A stretch of DNA of 64,000 bases from Microvirga soli. Lineage in GTDB: Bacteria; Pseudomonadota; Alphaproteobacteria; Rhizobiales; Beijerinckiaceae. The stretch is from NCBI RefSeq assembly GCF_016734765.1, contig NZ_JAERQE010000001.1, positions 186,001 to 250,000 of the forward strand, read 5' to 3'. This document shows, piece after piece, positions 17,093 through 27,119 of this stretch. Numbering within the stretch: the stretch's first letter is position 1; every line of letters begins with the position of its first letter. The position numbers and the translations under genes are program-made. The notes beneath the pieces are model-generated. The model was not told the origin of the DNA. It saw only the letters and a program-made list of their open reading frames with translations, and did not search any database.

Positions 17093-18871
17093 CTAGTTCA
17101 GGGGCCAGAACAGCATGATCAGCGGAGTGCCGATTACCACCACGATGATCGAGAGCGGCAGGCCGAGCCGCCAGTAATCGCCGAACCGGTAGCCGCCCGG
17201 CCCCATCACCAGGGTGTTGCACTGGTGGCCGATGGGGGTGAGGAAGTCGCAGGCCGCGCCGATTGCCACTGCCATCAGGAACGCATCCGGCTTGAAGCCG
17301 AGCTGGCTTGCGAAGCTCGCCGCGATGGGGGCCATCACCAGCACGGTTGCGGCATTGTTGAGGAATGGCGTCACGGCCATGGCCGCCACCATGATGAGCA
17401 CAAGCGCGCCTGTCGGCGGCAGCATGTTGGCGGCGGATGAGAGCCACCCGGCGATCAGGTCCGTTCCCCCCGTGGTGCGGATCGATTCGCTGACCGGGAT
17501 CAGCGCACCGAGCATCACGATGATCGGCCACTCGATGGTCTCGTAGGCCTCGCGCAGGGTGAGCGAGCCGAACAGCACCAGCAGGATGCCGGCCCCGAAG
17601 AACGCGATGGCAACGGGGAGGATGTTGAAGGCGACCAGCACCATCGTGCCCACCAGGATTAGGGCAGGCAGCAGGCTCCGGCGCGCGCTCCCCAGGCGGA
17701 TCTCGCGCTCCGCGAGCGGCAGGCAGCCGATGTCGCGTAAGGTGTCCGGCAGCCGCTTCAGATTGCCCTGGAGCACGATCACGTCGCCGGCCCGCAAGGT
17801 GATGGTGCGCAGGCGCTCCTTGAAGCGCTCGCCGCTGCGGCTCACGGCGATCAGGTTGACGCCGAAGCGCTCATAGAGGCCGATGCGCTCGGCCGACAGG
17901 CCGGTCAGCACGGAGTTGGGCCCGACGATCGCCTCGATGGCGCCGATCTCGTCCGTGGCCTCGTCGGTTTCCGGCTGCCGGTGGTCGCGACTGAGCTTCA
18001 ATCCGGCCCGGGCGACGGCGCTTTCGAGGGCGTCCGATTCGCCCTCCAGCATGAGCACGTCGTTCTCGCGGATGGTCGCATCCGGAAGCGGGCTCGAGCT
18101 GCGGGTCTCGTTGCGGATGATGGACGCGACCTTGACCTCGCCGTTGGCGAGCTTGTGCAGGTCCGCCACCGTCTGGCCGACCACATCGGACTCCGCCGTC
18201 ACGCGGGCCTCGGTCACGTAATCCTTGATGTCGAGGGCAGCATCGAGCGAAGCAGCCCCTTTGCGGCCATGCGGCAGCAGGCGGTAGCCGAAGGCGAGGA
18301 AGAGCACGCCCGCGAGCGCGATGCCAATCCCCACCGGCGTGAAGTCGAACATGCCGAAGGGCTCGCCGAGCAGCTCTTCCCTGACCCGCGACACGATGAT
18401 GTTGGGCGAGGTGCCCACCAGGGTGACGATGCCGCCCAGCAGCGAGCCGAACGCCATCGGCATGAGGAAGCTCGATGGCGGCGTGTTGGTGCGCCGGGCG
18501 ATCTGGAACGCCACGGGGATCATCATGGCGAGCGCGCCGATGTTCTTCACGAAGGCGGACAGCACCGTCACTACGGTCACCAGCACGACAACCTGGATCT
18601 GCGTGGTGCGCAAATAAGGCCCGACGCGGTTGAGGCCTGCTTCGAGAATGCCCGATTTCGCCACAGCGGCGCTGACCAGGAGGGCGCTGGCCACGATGAT
18701 GACGATGTCGTCGCTGAAGCCCTCGAAGGCCTTGTCGGCCGGCACGATGCCCACCAGCACGGCCACGAGAAGCGAGAGGACCGCCACGAGATCGTAGCGG
18801 AAGCGTCCCCAGACGAAGAGAGCCATCATCCCGGCGACGATGGCGAAGGAAAGCATTTGCTGATGGGTCAT
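17093..18871 (-). CDS. SLC13-family permease with two TrkA-C (RCK_C) domains
   Basis: A 592-residue transporter of the SLC13/DASS ion transporter group. About 11-12 membrane helices are split by two cytosolic RCK_C domains around residues 210-285 and 318-385; the repeat DVLMLEGESDAL and DVIVLQGNLKRL marks each. Signature helices include NIGALAMMIPVAFQIARRTNTPPS and TPFLNNAATVLVMAPIAASFA, the latter matching the N-N-A-T substrate motif of the superfamily. Related proteins move dicarboxylates, sulfate or other anions with sodium or protons; the substrate here is unknown. It is a single-gene unit. Confidence 0.9.
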   Translation of the reverse strand: MTHQQMLSFAIVAGMMALFVWGRFRYDLVAVLSLLVAVLVGIVPADKAFEGFSDDIVIIVASALLVSAAVAKSGILEAGLNRVGPYLRTTQIQVVVLVTVVTVLSAFVKNIGALAMMIPVAFQIARRTNTPPSSFLMPMAFGSLLGGIVTLVGTSPNIIVSRVREELLGEPFGMFDFTPVGIGIALAGVLFLAFGYRLLPHGRKGAASLDAALDIKDYVTEARVTAESDVVGQTVADLHKLANGEVKVASIIRNETRSSSPLPDATIRENDVLMLEGESDALESAVARAGLKLSRDHRQPETDEATDEIGAIEAIVGPNSVLTGLSAERIGLYERFGVNLIAVSRSGERFKERLRTITLRAGDVIVLQGNLKRLPDTLRDIGCLPLAEREIRLGSARRSLLPALILVGTMVLVAFNILPVAIAFFGAGILLVLFGSLTLREAYETIEWPIIVMLGALIPVSESIRTTGGTDLIAGWLSSAANMLPPTGALVLIMVAAMAVTPFLNNAATVLVMAPIAASFASQLGFKPDAFLMAVAIGAACDFLTPIGHQCNTLVMGPGGYRFGDYWRLGLPLSIIVVVIGTPLIMLFWPLN

Positions 18872-18946
18872 GGGGAGCGCGAAGCGAGAGGAACCGGAGT
18901 CCTAACGCTCTACGCTTCTATTGGTGCCAAGACTACTGCCCTGAGT

Positions 18947-19411
18947 TTATTGCCCGAGCACGAGCGCCCAGTAGCGGCCATAGCGGTTGTCGGCATCCGC
19001 GCGGGCGAGACCGATCTTGCGGGCCTGGGGCATCAGGAGGTTGCTGTTGTGGCCCGGTGAGGCCTTCCAGCGGCTGATGGCGCCATCGACAGAGTTCTGG
19101 CCAGCCGACAGGTTCTCGGCCGAATAGCCGGTGATCCCGTATTGATCCATGCGGCTCACGAAGCTGCCGTGGCTGAGCCGGCCCGCAGCGGCCACGACCC
19201 GCGCCTGATGCTCCGCCGCCTTGTTGAGGCGCGAATCCACCGTCACCGGGCTGAGGCCCTTCGACACGCGATAGGCCGAGATGAGGGCCGCCGCCTGGGC
19301 GGCATCGTTCGTCGAGCTCGCCAGGACGGTATCGGTCGGCGTCAGGGCGGAATCGCCCGCGCAGCCGGCCAGCCCCAGGGCGATCAAGCCGAGGATGAAA
19401 AGAGCACGCAT
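18947..19411 (-). CDS. CAP/SCP-domain lipoprotein
   Basis: A 154-residue secreted protein of the CAP (SCP/PR-1-like) superfamily. The N-terminus has a lipobox (GLIALGLAGCAGD), so it is likely membrane-anchored outside the cytoplasm. The CAP motifs are clear: HQARVVAAAGRLSHG, then YSAENLSAG, then SRWKASPGHNSNLLMP, which carry the histidines and glutamate lining the CAP cavity. Bacterial CAP proteins have diverse or unknown roles, so function is not assigned. It stands between two other transcripts. Confidence 0.88.
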   Translation of the reverse strand: MRALFILGLIALGLAGCAGDSALTPTDTVLASSTNDAAQAAALISAYRVSKGLSPVTVDSRLNKAAEHQARVVAAAGRLSHGSFVSRMDQYGITGYSAENLSAGQNSVDGAISRWKASPGHNSNLLMPQARKIGLARADADNRYGRYWALVLGQ

Positions 19412-19562
19412 CGCATTCCCCTTCGGGCGGCGTTCAGGCGCCGCTCCTCTTGAAAAAAGGCCGTATGGCGTTCATGTGCAGGGGCCATGAACCCGACGCC
19501 GCTCAATGCCATGTTGCAGCGTGAGGGTCCAGATTCCTTGTCCTCCCGCGTCAGCTGACCGC

Positions 19563-20834
19563 ATGCTCCCGTCCCCCACAGCTCCCGAAGTCGCCATCGT
19601 CGGCGGCGGCCCCGCCGGCCTGATCGCCGCGGAGGTTCTGGCGCGCGCGGGTCTCAAGGTCACCGTGTACGACCAGATGCCATCCGTCGGCCGCAAGCTG
19701 CTCATGGCGGGCCGGGGCGGGTTGAACCTGACCCACTCGGAGGAATTCGAGCGATTCGTCGCCCGCTACGCGCAAGCACTGCCGCAACTCGAGCCCCTGA
19801 TCCAGGCCTTCGCGCCGGCCGATCTGCGCGCCTGGAGCGAGGGCTTGGGGCAGGAGACCTTCGTGGGCTCGAGCGGACGGGTGTTCCCGAAGGCGTTCAA
19901 GGCCTCGCCGCTCCTGCGCGCATGGCTGCGGCGGCTGGATGGGCTCGGCGTGCGCTTTGCCCTGCGCCACCGCTGGCAGGGCTGGGACCATGAGGGCCGT
20001 CTGATCTTCACCGATGCGGCGGGCGAGCCGGTGCAGGCCAAGCCCGATACCACTATCCTGGCGCTCGGTGGCGCCAGCTGGCCCCGCCTCGGCTCTGACG
20101 GCAGCTGGGCGGACCTATTGGCCCAGCGCGGCATCGCCATTTCACCCCTGCGCCCGGCCAATATGGGCTTCATCTGCCCATGGTCCGAGATCATGCGCAG
20201 CCGCTTCGCTGGCGAGCCCCTGAAGCGAATCGCCCTCACCTGCGCGGGCGCCACCGTGAAGGGCGAGGCCATCGTCACGCAGGACGGCATCGAGGGCGGG
20301 GCGGTCTACGCCCTGTCGGCCCGCTTGCGTGACACCATCGAGCAGGATGGCAGCGCCCTGCTCCACATCGATCTCCGGCCCGACCTCGCGCATGAGGCCC
20401 TGCTGAGGAAGCTCGACACCCCGCGAAAGGGTCAATCCGCCTCCACCTTCCTGCGCAAGGCTGCGGGCCTCAGCCCGGTCGGCATCGCGCTGCTGCGGGA
20501 GGCGTCCCCAGCCCTGCCGACGGAGCCCGAGGCCCTCGCTCGGCTCATCAAGGCCGTGCCGTTGAGGCTGACCGGTACGAAATCCCTGGAGCGCGCCATT
20601 TCAACCGCCGGCGGCGTGCCGTTTGGCGAACTCGACACGCACCTGATGCTGCGCGGGATGCCAGGCGTGTTCGTGGCCGGCGAGATGCTGGACTGGGAGG
20701 CGCCCACCGGCGGCTACCTGCTCCAGGCCACCTTCGCCACCGGCATCGCGGCCGCCCGTGGCGTGCTGGCCTCTCTGAGGATTCCCGATGCCGCATTGAC
20801 CTTGGAGCCTTCATCGGCCACACGGCAGACGTGA
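19563..20834 (+). CDS. HI0933-like flavoprotein (TIGR03862 type)
   Basis: A 423-residue NAD(P)/FAD-dependent oxidoreductase of the HI0933/YhiN group. VAIVGGGPAGLIAAEVLARAG binds FAD; GRKLLMAGRGGLNLTHSE is the family signature; LALGGASWPRLGSDGSW and GVFVAGEMLDWEAPTGGYLLQ are conserved later blocks. Activity is not known for this group. The start at 19563 (MLPSPTAPEVAIVGGG) is chosen because the Rossmann site then sits near the N-terminus. The stop overlaps the GTG start of recQ by four bases, so translation is probably coupled. Confidence 0.85.
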   Translation: MLPSPTAPEVAIVGGGPAGLIAAEVLARAGLKVTVYDQMPSVGRKLLMAGRGGLNLTHSEEFERFVARYAQALPQLEPLIQAFAPADLRAWSEGLGQETFVGSSGRVFPKAFKASPLLRAWLRRLDGLGVRFALRHRWQGWDHEGRLIFTDAAGEPVQAKPDTTILALGGASWPRLGSDGSWADLLAQRGIAISPLRPANMGFICPWSEIMRSRFAGEPLKRIALTCAGATVKGEAIVTQDGIEGGAVYALSARLRDTIEQDGSALLHIDLRPDLAHEALLRKLDTPRKGQSASTFLRKAAGLSPVGIALLREASPALPTEPEALARLIKAVPLRLTGTKSLERAISTAGGVPFGELDTHLMLRGMPGVFVAGEMLDWEAPTGGYLLQATFATGIAAARGVLASLRIPDAALTLEPSSATRQT

Positions 20835-22633
20835 TCGATCCGGTTAAAATCCTCCACGACGTGTTCGGCTTCCCCTCCTTCCGCGAAGGCCAGGAGGAGA
20901 TCGTGCGCGCGGTTTTGGCCGGCGAGGACGTTCTGGCCGTCATGCCCACGGGTGCGGGCAAGTCGCTCTGCTTCCAGCTGCCCACATTGGCCCGGGAAGG
21001 TCTGACCCTCGTGGTCTCGCCGCTCATCGCCCTCATGCGCGACCAGGTGGCGGCGCTCCGCCATTTCGGCATCGAAGCGGGCAGCCTCAACTCCGCCAAC
21101 GACCAGGACGAGAACCGCCGCGTGGTCGATGCGGTGCGCGACCGCCGCATGCGCATCCTCTATGCCTCGCCGGAGCGTCTTGCGAACACCAGCACGACCG
21201 AATGGCTCGCCCGCTCGGGCGTCAACCTGCTCGCCATCGACGAGGCGCATTGCGTCTCGCAATGGGGGCACGATTTCCGGCCCGAATACGCCATGCTCGG
21301 CGAGGTGCGCCACCGCCTCGGCAACGTGCAGACCATTGCTCTCACCGCGACCGCCGATGTGGCGACGCGCGGCGACATCATGCACCGGCTCTTCGAGGAG
21401 GAGCCGCGCCTCTTCATCCACGGCTTCGACCGGCCGAACCTGCGGCTCGCCATGCAGTCGAAGGAGAATTCCAAGCGCCAGCTCTTCGGCTTCCTCGACA
21501 AGCACCGTCACGAGAGCGGCATCGTCTATTGTTCCTCCCGCGACGCCACGGAGCGGCTCGCCGATTCGCTGAGCCAGGCGGGCTATCGCGCGCTGCCCTA
21601 TCACGCGGGCATGCACCAGCAGGACCGGGCCAAGAACCAGGACATCTTCCTGCAGGAGGACGGCGTGGTGATGGTGGCGACCGTCGCGTTCGGCATGGGC
21701 ATCGACAAGCCCGACGTGCGCTTCGTGGCGCATGCGGCCCTGCCGAAATCCATCGAGGCCTATTACCAGGAGATCGGCCGCGCGGGCCGCGACGGCGCGC
21801 CCGCCGACACGCTCACCCTCTACGGCCTCGACGACATGCGCCTGCGCCGCCTGCAGATCGAGGAGAGCGACGCGGCCGACGAGCAGAAGCGCGTCGAGCG
21901 CCAGCGCCTCAATGCGCTCGTGGCCCTGTGCGAAGCGCCGCGTTGCCGGCGCCAGACACTGCTCGCCTATTTCGGCGAAACCACCGAGCCCTGCGGCAAT
22001 TGCGACTTGTGCATCGACGGCGTCATGTCCTTCGACGGCACCATCGAGGCGCAGAAAATTCTCTCGGCAATCGTGCGCACGGGCGAGCGCTTCGGCACCG
22101 AGCATCTCATCAGCATCCTGACCGGAGAGGCCACGGATTCGATCCGCCGCTTCGGCCACGACAAGCTCAAGACCTTCGGCGTCGGAGGCGACCGCTCGAA
22201 GCAGGAATGGCGATCCCTGCTGCGGCAGATCTACGCCGCCGGCCTGATCAGCCTTGAGCTTGCCGAATACGGCCGCTGGACCCTCACCGACAGAGGCGTT
22301 GCCGTGCTCAAGGGCCAGGAGAAGATCGAGCTGCGCTCCGACGTGCTGATGAAGCCGGCCGAGCGCCGCCGCCGGCGCGGCCGGATGGAAGCGGAATCCG
22401 TGGTACCGTCCGACGATCCGCTGCTTCTCGACCTCAAGGGCCTGCGCACGAAGCTCGCCAAGGAAGAGGGCGTGCCAGCCTACGTGATCTTCTCCGACCG
22501 CAGCCTCATCGACATGGCGGCCAAGCGCCCGGTGACCGTGCGCGCCTTCGGCGAGATCCACGGTGTGGGACAGGCGAAGCTCGACCGCTATGCGGATGCG
22601 TTTCTCGAGGTGCTGAAGGCGCACGCGGGTTAA
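20831..22633 (+). CDS. recQ: ATP-dependent DNA helicase RecQ
   Basis: A 600-residue RecQ helicase of normal length. In order: helicase domain with Walker A MPTGAGKSLCFQLP, DEAH box IDEAHCVSQWGHDFRP, motif V/VI region YYQEIGRAGRDG; zinc-binding region with cysteines in CEAPRC and PCGNCDLC; winged helix; C-terminal HRDC domain (VPAYVIFSDRSLIDMA). It unwinds DNA 3' to 5' in recombination and fork repair. The start is GTG, overlapping the upstream flavoprotein stop. A 643-residue frame antisense to it is a GC-skew artefact. Confidence 0.97.
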   Translation: MIDPVKILHDVFGFPSFREGQEEIVRAVLAGEDVLAVMPTGAGKSLCFQLPTLAREGLTLVVSPLIALMRDQVAALRHFGIEAGSLNSANDQDENRRVVDAVRDRRMRILYASPERLANTSTTEWLARSGVNLLAIDEAHCVSQWGHDFRPEYAMLGEVRHRLGNVQTIALTATADVATRGDIMHRLFEEEPRLFIHGFDRPNLRLAMQSKENSKRQLFGFLDKHRHESGIVYCSSRDATERLADSLSQAGYRALPYHAGMHQQDRAKNQDIFLQEDGVVMVATVAFGMGIDKPDVRFVAHAALPKSIEAYYQEIGRAGRDGAPADTLTLYGLDDMRLRRLQIEESDAADEQKRVERQRLNALVALCEAPRCRRQTLLAYFGETTEPCGNCDLCIDGVMSFDGTIEAQKILSAIVRTGERFGTEHLISILTGEATDSIRRFGHDKLKTFGVGGDRSKQEWRSLLRQIYAAGLISLELAEYGRWTLTDRGVAVLKGQEKIELRSDVLMKPAERRRRRGRMEAESVVPSDDPLLLDLKGLRTKLAKEEGVPAYVIFSDRSLIDMAAKRPVTVRAFGEIHGVGQAKLDRYADAFLEVLKAHAG

Positions 22634-22651
22634 GATCAGGCACATACCGTC

Positions 22652-22679
22652 ATCCCGGACGGCGCAGGCGATCCGGGAT
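22652..22679. repeat. 28-bp palindromic repeat, type B left element, copy 1
   Basis: ATCCCGGA...TCCGGGAT forms a short hairpin just after recQ. The same 28-bp unit, differing at only three positions, is at 28257-28284. Both are followed by CGTT(G/A)TCAG. Confidence 0.8.
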
Positions 22680-22704
22680 CGTTGTCAGGATGTGGCGCGA
22701 TTTC

Positions 22705-22820
22705 CCTCCCCCTTGTGGGGAGGGGTGGCTGCAAAGCAGCCGGGGTGGGGGTGTAAGCGCAGGACTGGACCAGCGCGGCGTTCACACCCCCACCTCCAAC
22801 TCCTCCCCACAAGGGGGAGG
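22705..22820. repeat. large inverted repeat (type C) between recQ and an oxidoreductase gene
   Basis: Two 19-bp arms are exact inverted copies: CCTCCCCCTTGTGGGGAGG at 22705-22723 and its complement at 22802-22820. A second nested stem pairs GGGGTGGGGGTGT (22742-22754) with ACACCCCCACCTCC (22784-22797). The RNA would fold into a long branched hairpin. It looks like a miniature non-coding repeat, flanked on both sides by type B palindromes. Confidence 0.8.
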
Positions 22821-22849
22821 AGGGCCAGTAGCGCTACACCCGTCTCACG

Positions 22850-22879
22850 ATCCCGGGTTCTGCTGCGCAGCCCCGGGAT
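22850..22879. repeat. 30-bp palindromic repeat, type B right element, copy 1
   Basis: ATCCCGGG...CCCGGGAT with a GCTGCGC-type loop, followed by GAC. A near-identical 30-bp unit lies at 28411-28440. It closes the repeat cluster after recQ. Confidence 0.8.
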
Positions 22880-22891
22880 GACGCTAGATGG

Positions 22892-24004
22892 TCACACCTC
22901 TACCCACCGCCCCTCATGAGCGCTGCGCGCCATCGCATCCACCGTGCGCTCGATACGGATGCCGTCGTCGAACGTGATCAGATGCGCGGCCTCGCCGTCG
23001 ATGCGTCGGATCAGCTCGCGGCACTCGATGATCTTCAGGTCGTTGAAGCCAAGCCCGTGGCCCGGCGCCGGGATGAACTTGTCGTAGGGCGGATGCTGCG
23101 GCCCGGTGAGAATGGTGCGGAAGCCCCGGGTCTCCTTGGCTCCATCCACAGTGTAGAGCTGCACCTCGTTCATGCGCTCCTGGTCGTACACGATGGTGCC
23201 TTTGGAACCGAAGAGCTGCACGGCAATGCGTCCTTTGCGGCCCCAGGCGGAGCGGTTGAGCGCAATCACCCCGGATGCGCCGCTCGTTAGTTCGATCAGG
23301 GTTGTGGCGATATCGTAGGTCTCGACCGCACGACGCCCGCCGCTCTGCACCGGCCGGTCCGCATAGGGCTTCGCCATGTGGCCGCACACGCGCCGCACGC
23401 CGCCGAACAGCGTCCAAATCAAGCTCAGGGCGTGGACGCCGAAATCGTCGAGCGCACCATGGCCCGATGTGGCCTCGCTCTTCCAGTAGAAGAGCGCCTC
23501 CGGATCCGCCATGAAGTCCTCATCCATCTCAAGGCGCACATGATTGACCTCACCGATCCGACCCTCGTCGAGGAGTTTTTGGATCAGCCGGATGACCGGA
23601 TTCTGGATATAGTTGTAGCCGAGCGCCGCTACCTTACCGGACGCGTGGGCCGCAGCCAGCATCCGCTCCGCATCCTCCAAACGCGTCGCCATGGGCTTCT
23701 CGCACCACACATGCTTGCCCGCCTCCAGCGCCGCAATCGCCATCTCAGGATGGAACGCGTTGGGCGTCGTGATCGACACCACGTCCACGGCGGGATCGTT
23801 CACGAGGGTGCGCCAGTCGCCGGTGGCGCGGGCAAAGCCGAGTTCGCGTGCTTTTGTCTCAGCCAAGTCCTGCGAGTGCTCAGCCAGCACCGCAAGGCGC
23901 GGCCGCGCCGCATCCCCGAACACCGCCGCAACCGCATTCCAGGCCAGTGCGTGGCACTTGCCCATGTAGCCCGTGCCGATGAGGCCGATGTTGAGTGGCA
24001 TCAT
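22892..24004 (-). CDS. Gfo/Idh/MocA-family oxidoreductase, probably inositol- or sugar-related
   Basis: A 370-residue NAD(P)-dependent oxidoreductase. GLIGTGYMGKCHALAW is the Rossmann site; VWCEKPMATRLEDAERM has the catalytic lysine of the E-K-P motif; DDFGVHALSLIWTLFGG holds the aspartate and histidine of the active site. It lies downstream of, and on the same strand as, the sugar ABC transporter genes, separated from them by a type A repeat, so it likely handles the imported polyol. A second family member, iolG, is at 28.5 kb; this one may act on scyllo-inositol or another isomer (inference). Starts at 24004 and 24001 are both possible. Confidence 0.85.
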   Translation of the reverse strand: MMPLNIGLIGTGYMGKCHALAWNAVAAVFGDAARPRLAVLAEHSQDLAETKARELGFARATGDWRTLVNDPAVDVVSITTPNAFHPEMAIAALEAGKHVWCEKPMATRLEDAERMLAAAHASGKVAALGYNYIQNPVIRLIQKLLDEGRIGEVNHVRLEMDEDFMADPEALFYWKSEATSGHGALDDFGVHALSLIWTLFGGVRRVCGHMAKPYADRPVQSGGRRAVETYDIATTLIELTSGASGVIALNRSAWGRKGRIAVQLFGSKGTIVYDQERMNEVQLYTVDGAKETRGFRTILTGPQHPPYDKFIPAPGHGLGFNDLKIIECRELIRRIDGEAAHLITFDDGIRIERTVDAMARSAHEGRWVEV

Positions 24005-24061
24005 GCGTCATGCTCCTGAAACGAGAGACGGCTTGCTTTCATTTTGGGGCGAACTCCTCAC

Positions 24062-24149
24062 GTCATGGCCGGCCTTGTGCGGGCCATCCCGATTGGAAGA
24101 GCGCGGCGCTTCACCTTATCGGGATCACCGGCACAAGGCCGGTGATGAC
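24062..24149. repeat. 88-bp palindromic intergenic repeat, type A copy 2
   Basis: Same length and plan as 5756-5843: GTCATGGCCGG at the left, GGCCGGTGATGAC at the right, the shared CATCCCGATTGGAAGAG block in the middle. It separates the ABC transporter ATPase gene from the downstream oxidoreductase gene in one leftward transcript. Confidence 0.85.
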
Positions 24150-24177
24150 GTGCAGGGGAATGGATGAGAAAATTGCA

Positions 24178-24962
<785 letters not shown>

Positions 24963-24963
<1 letters not shown>

Positions 24964-26105
24964 CAGCGCTCTCCCGTCACCTTGCGGCGGATGAAGTTGT
25001 TGAACAGCACCGCGAGCAGCAGCATGGCGCCCAGAAACACCTGGAACCAGTCGGAATCGAAGCGCGTGTAGGTGAGACCGATGGACACCATGCCGAAGAT
25101 GATGGCGCCGAAAAATGCCCCGATGGCCGAGCCGTAGCCGCCGGTGAGCAGGCAGCCGCCGATCACCGCCGCGATGATGGCCTCGAACTCCTTCTGGAAG
25201 CCGCGCCGCGCATCCGTCGAGCCCGCATCGAGCACGGTGAGAATGGCCACCAGCGCGGCCGCCGCCGCCGTGAACATGAACAGGCCGGTCTTGACCCGGT
25301 CCACCGGCACGCCGGAATTGCGCGCCGCATTCGGGTCGCCGCCCGCCGCAAAAATCCAGTTGCCGACGCGCGTGCGCAGGAGGATCCAGGTTGCCAAAAG
25401 GGCAAAGCCCACGAACCAGACAATGGAGACCGGAACGCCCGTGACCGTGGGGGTGCCATTCGGGAATTTGCCGATGAGGTCGTTGGCGGCCAACCAGGCG
25501 AAGACACCTTCGAGCGCGTTGCCCGAGAACAACTCTCGCACGAGTCCCTCACCGGCCTGATCGCCGATGCCGCGCATCTGGGTCGAGCCGCCGGTGGCCC
25601 ATTTGAGACCCACCAGCGAGAGCCCGCGCAGGATGAACAGGAAGGCCAGCGTGACGATGAAGGAAGGCAGCCGCGTGCGGATGACGAGCTGGCCGTTCAG
25701 GCCGCCGAGCACGGCGGCGATGACCAGAGTGGCGACAATCGCCAGCAGCAGCGGCCATCCGCTTAAGGTAATGAAGGCGCCGAAGATGAGGCCGGTGAAG
25801 GCCACCATGGAGCCGATGGACAAGTCGAACTCCCCGCCGATCATCAAGAGCGCCGCCGCGATGGCGAGAATCCCGAGCTGCGCTGCGGGCGAGAGGATGT
25901 TCATGATGCCGGCGAGCGTGAACATGGACGCATCGGCCGTGGAGGCAAAGAAGATCGCAACCAGGATGAGACCGGCCAGCGCCCCGAGTTCGGGGCGCCG
26001 CATGATCTTGGTCACAAGGGAGACCTCCCGCAGCCGCTCGTCCTGGATCTTCTTGACGGCGGGAGCCGGAGACAGGTCTGCGGTCGGCTGAGTGGTGTTC
26101 ACCAT
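24963..26105 (-). CDS. sugar/polyol ABC transporter, permease
   Basis: A 380-residue membrane protein of the BPD_transp_2 (RbsC-like) family. After a polar N-terminal stretch of about 40 residues come eight to ten helices, including [25 protein letters not shown], the family's GxFDLSVGS-type block. The C-terminal half has [24 protein letters not shown]. It forms the channel for the import system with the genes on both sides. It follows the binding-protein gene after a strong hairpin at 26138-26168, which probably lowers its expression relative to the binding protein. Confidence 0.92.
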
Positions 26106-26137
26106 GAGCGCCTCCCCAATGAATGCATGAAAAATGA

Positions 26138-26168
26138 AAAGCCCGCGGTTGTGTGGACCGCGGGCTTT
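26138..26168 (-). terminator. intercistronic hairpin (attenuating terminator) between binding protein and permease genes
   Basis: Arms AAAGCCCGCGGT (26138-26149) and ACCGCGGGCTTT (26157-26168) flank a seven-base loop. On the minus strand T-rich sequence follows. Hairpins in this place commonly protect the binding-protein mRNA and cut read-through to the membrane genes. Confidence 0.75.
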
Positions 26169-26177
26169 GTGTGTTGG

Positions 26178-27119
26178 TTAGCGGATGCCCTTGGCCGACA
26201 GATCGACCACCTGAGCGGCCTTTTCCTTGGTGATCAGGTTCGGGCCCGAGGCCACGTCGCCGCCCGGCATCAGGCCGTACTTGGCGTAGTTCGCCAGGAA
26301 CACCACCGGCAGATAGCCCTGCAAGTACTGCTGCTGGTCGATGGCGAAGACCGCCTCACCGGCAGCAACCGACTTCAGGAAGCCCGCCGACATGTCGAAG
26401 GTGGCGACGCGAATGGCGCCGGTCTTGCCGGCTTCCTTGACGGCCGCAACCGACGGCTCACCGGCCGTGCCGGCGCCAAGCGCCAGGATCGTGTCGACGG
26501 AGGCGTCAGCCGCAACCGCCGCCTTCACCTTGGCGCGGATGTCAGCCGGATCGTTCGACACCGGCAACACGGTGACCTTGCCGCCGAACCCTTCCGTGAA
26601 GCCCTTGCAGCGCAGGTCGAGCGAGACGTTGCCGACCTCCTGGTTCACGCACAGGCCGACCTTGCCGCCCATCTCCTTCAGCTTGGCACCGGCGATGCGT
26701 CCGGCCACGACCTCGTCCTGCCCCACATGGAGCAGAGCGCCGAGCTTCTTCGACACGTCGGAGCCCGAGTTCATGGAGATCACCGGGATACCGGCAGCCA
26801 CCGCCTTCTGGATCGACGGCCCGAGCGCCGAAGCGTCGGGGATCGACACGATCAGGCCGGCGGGCTTCTGGTTCACGGCGGCATCGATGAGCTGGCTCAT
26901 GGCGACCATGTCGAAGGTCTCGGGCGCCCGGTAATCAACCTGGACCTTCATGTCCTGGCCGCCCGCCGCCACGCCGTTCTTGACCACGGACCAGAACGGA
27001 TCGTTGGCCTGTCCGTGGCTGACGACGATGATGCGAGAATTTTGCTGCGCGGCAGCCGGCGCGACCGCCGCGAGGGTCAGAGCGGCGGCTGCGGCAAGAC
27101 CGGTAACGAGTGATTTCAT
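26178..27119 (-). CDS. sugar/polyol ABC transporter, periplasmic binding protein
   Basis: A 313-residue exported protein. The signal peptide is MKSLVTGLAAAAALTLAAVA with cleavage after AAA. The mature part is a type I periplasmic binding protein (ribose-binding-like), with RIIVVSHGQANDPFWSVVKNG at the start, IVSIPDASALGPSIQKAVAAGIPVISMNSG in the middle and AIDQQQYLQGYLPVVFLANY near the end. It delivers cargo to the permease and ATPase encoded downstream. The divergent RpiR gene and the iol genes nearby suggest myo-inositol or a related cyclitol as ligand. Confidence 0.92.
   Translation of the reverse strand: MKSLVTGLAAAAALTLAAVAPAAAQQNSRIIVVSHGQANDPFWSVVKNGVAAGGQDMKVQVDYRAPETFDMVAMSQLIDAAVNQKPAGLIVSIPDASALGPSIQKAVAAGIPVISMNSGSDVSKKLGALLHVGQDEVVAGRIAGAKLKEMGGKVGLCVNQEVGNVSLDLRCKGFTEGFGGKVTVLPVSNDPADIRAKVKAAVAADASVDTILALGAGTAGEPSVAAVKEAGKTGAIRVATFDMSAGFLKSVAAGEAVFAIDQQQYLQGYLPVVFLANYAKYGLMPGGDVASGPNLITKEKAAQVVDLSAKGIR

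Noticed and set aside
20714-22645. A 643-residue open frame antisense to recQ
   Set aside because: It is a shadow of a GC-rich gene: low-complexity His/Ala/Glu/Arg composition, no motif, and full overlap with a textbook RecQ. Similar long antisense frames at 265-1728 and 47030-48331 are rejected for the same reason.
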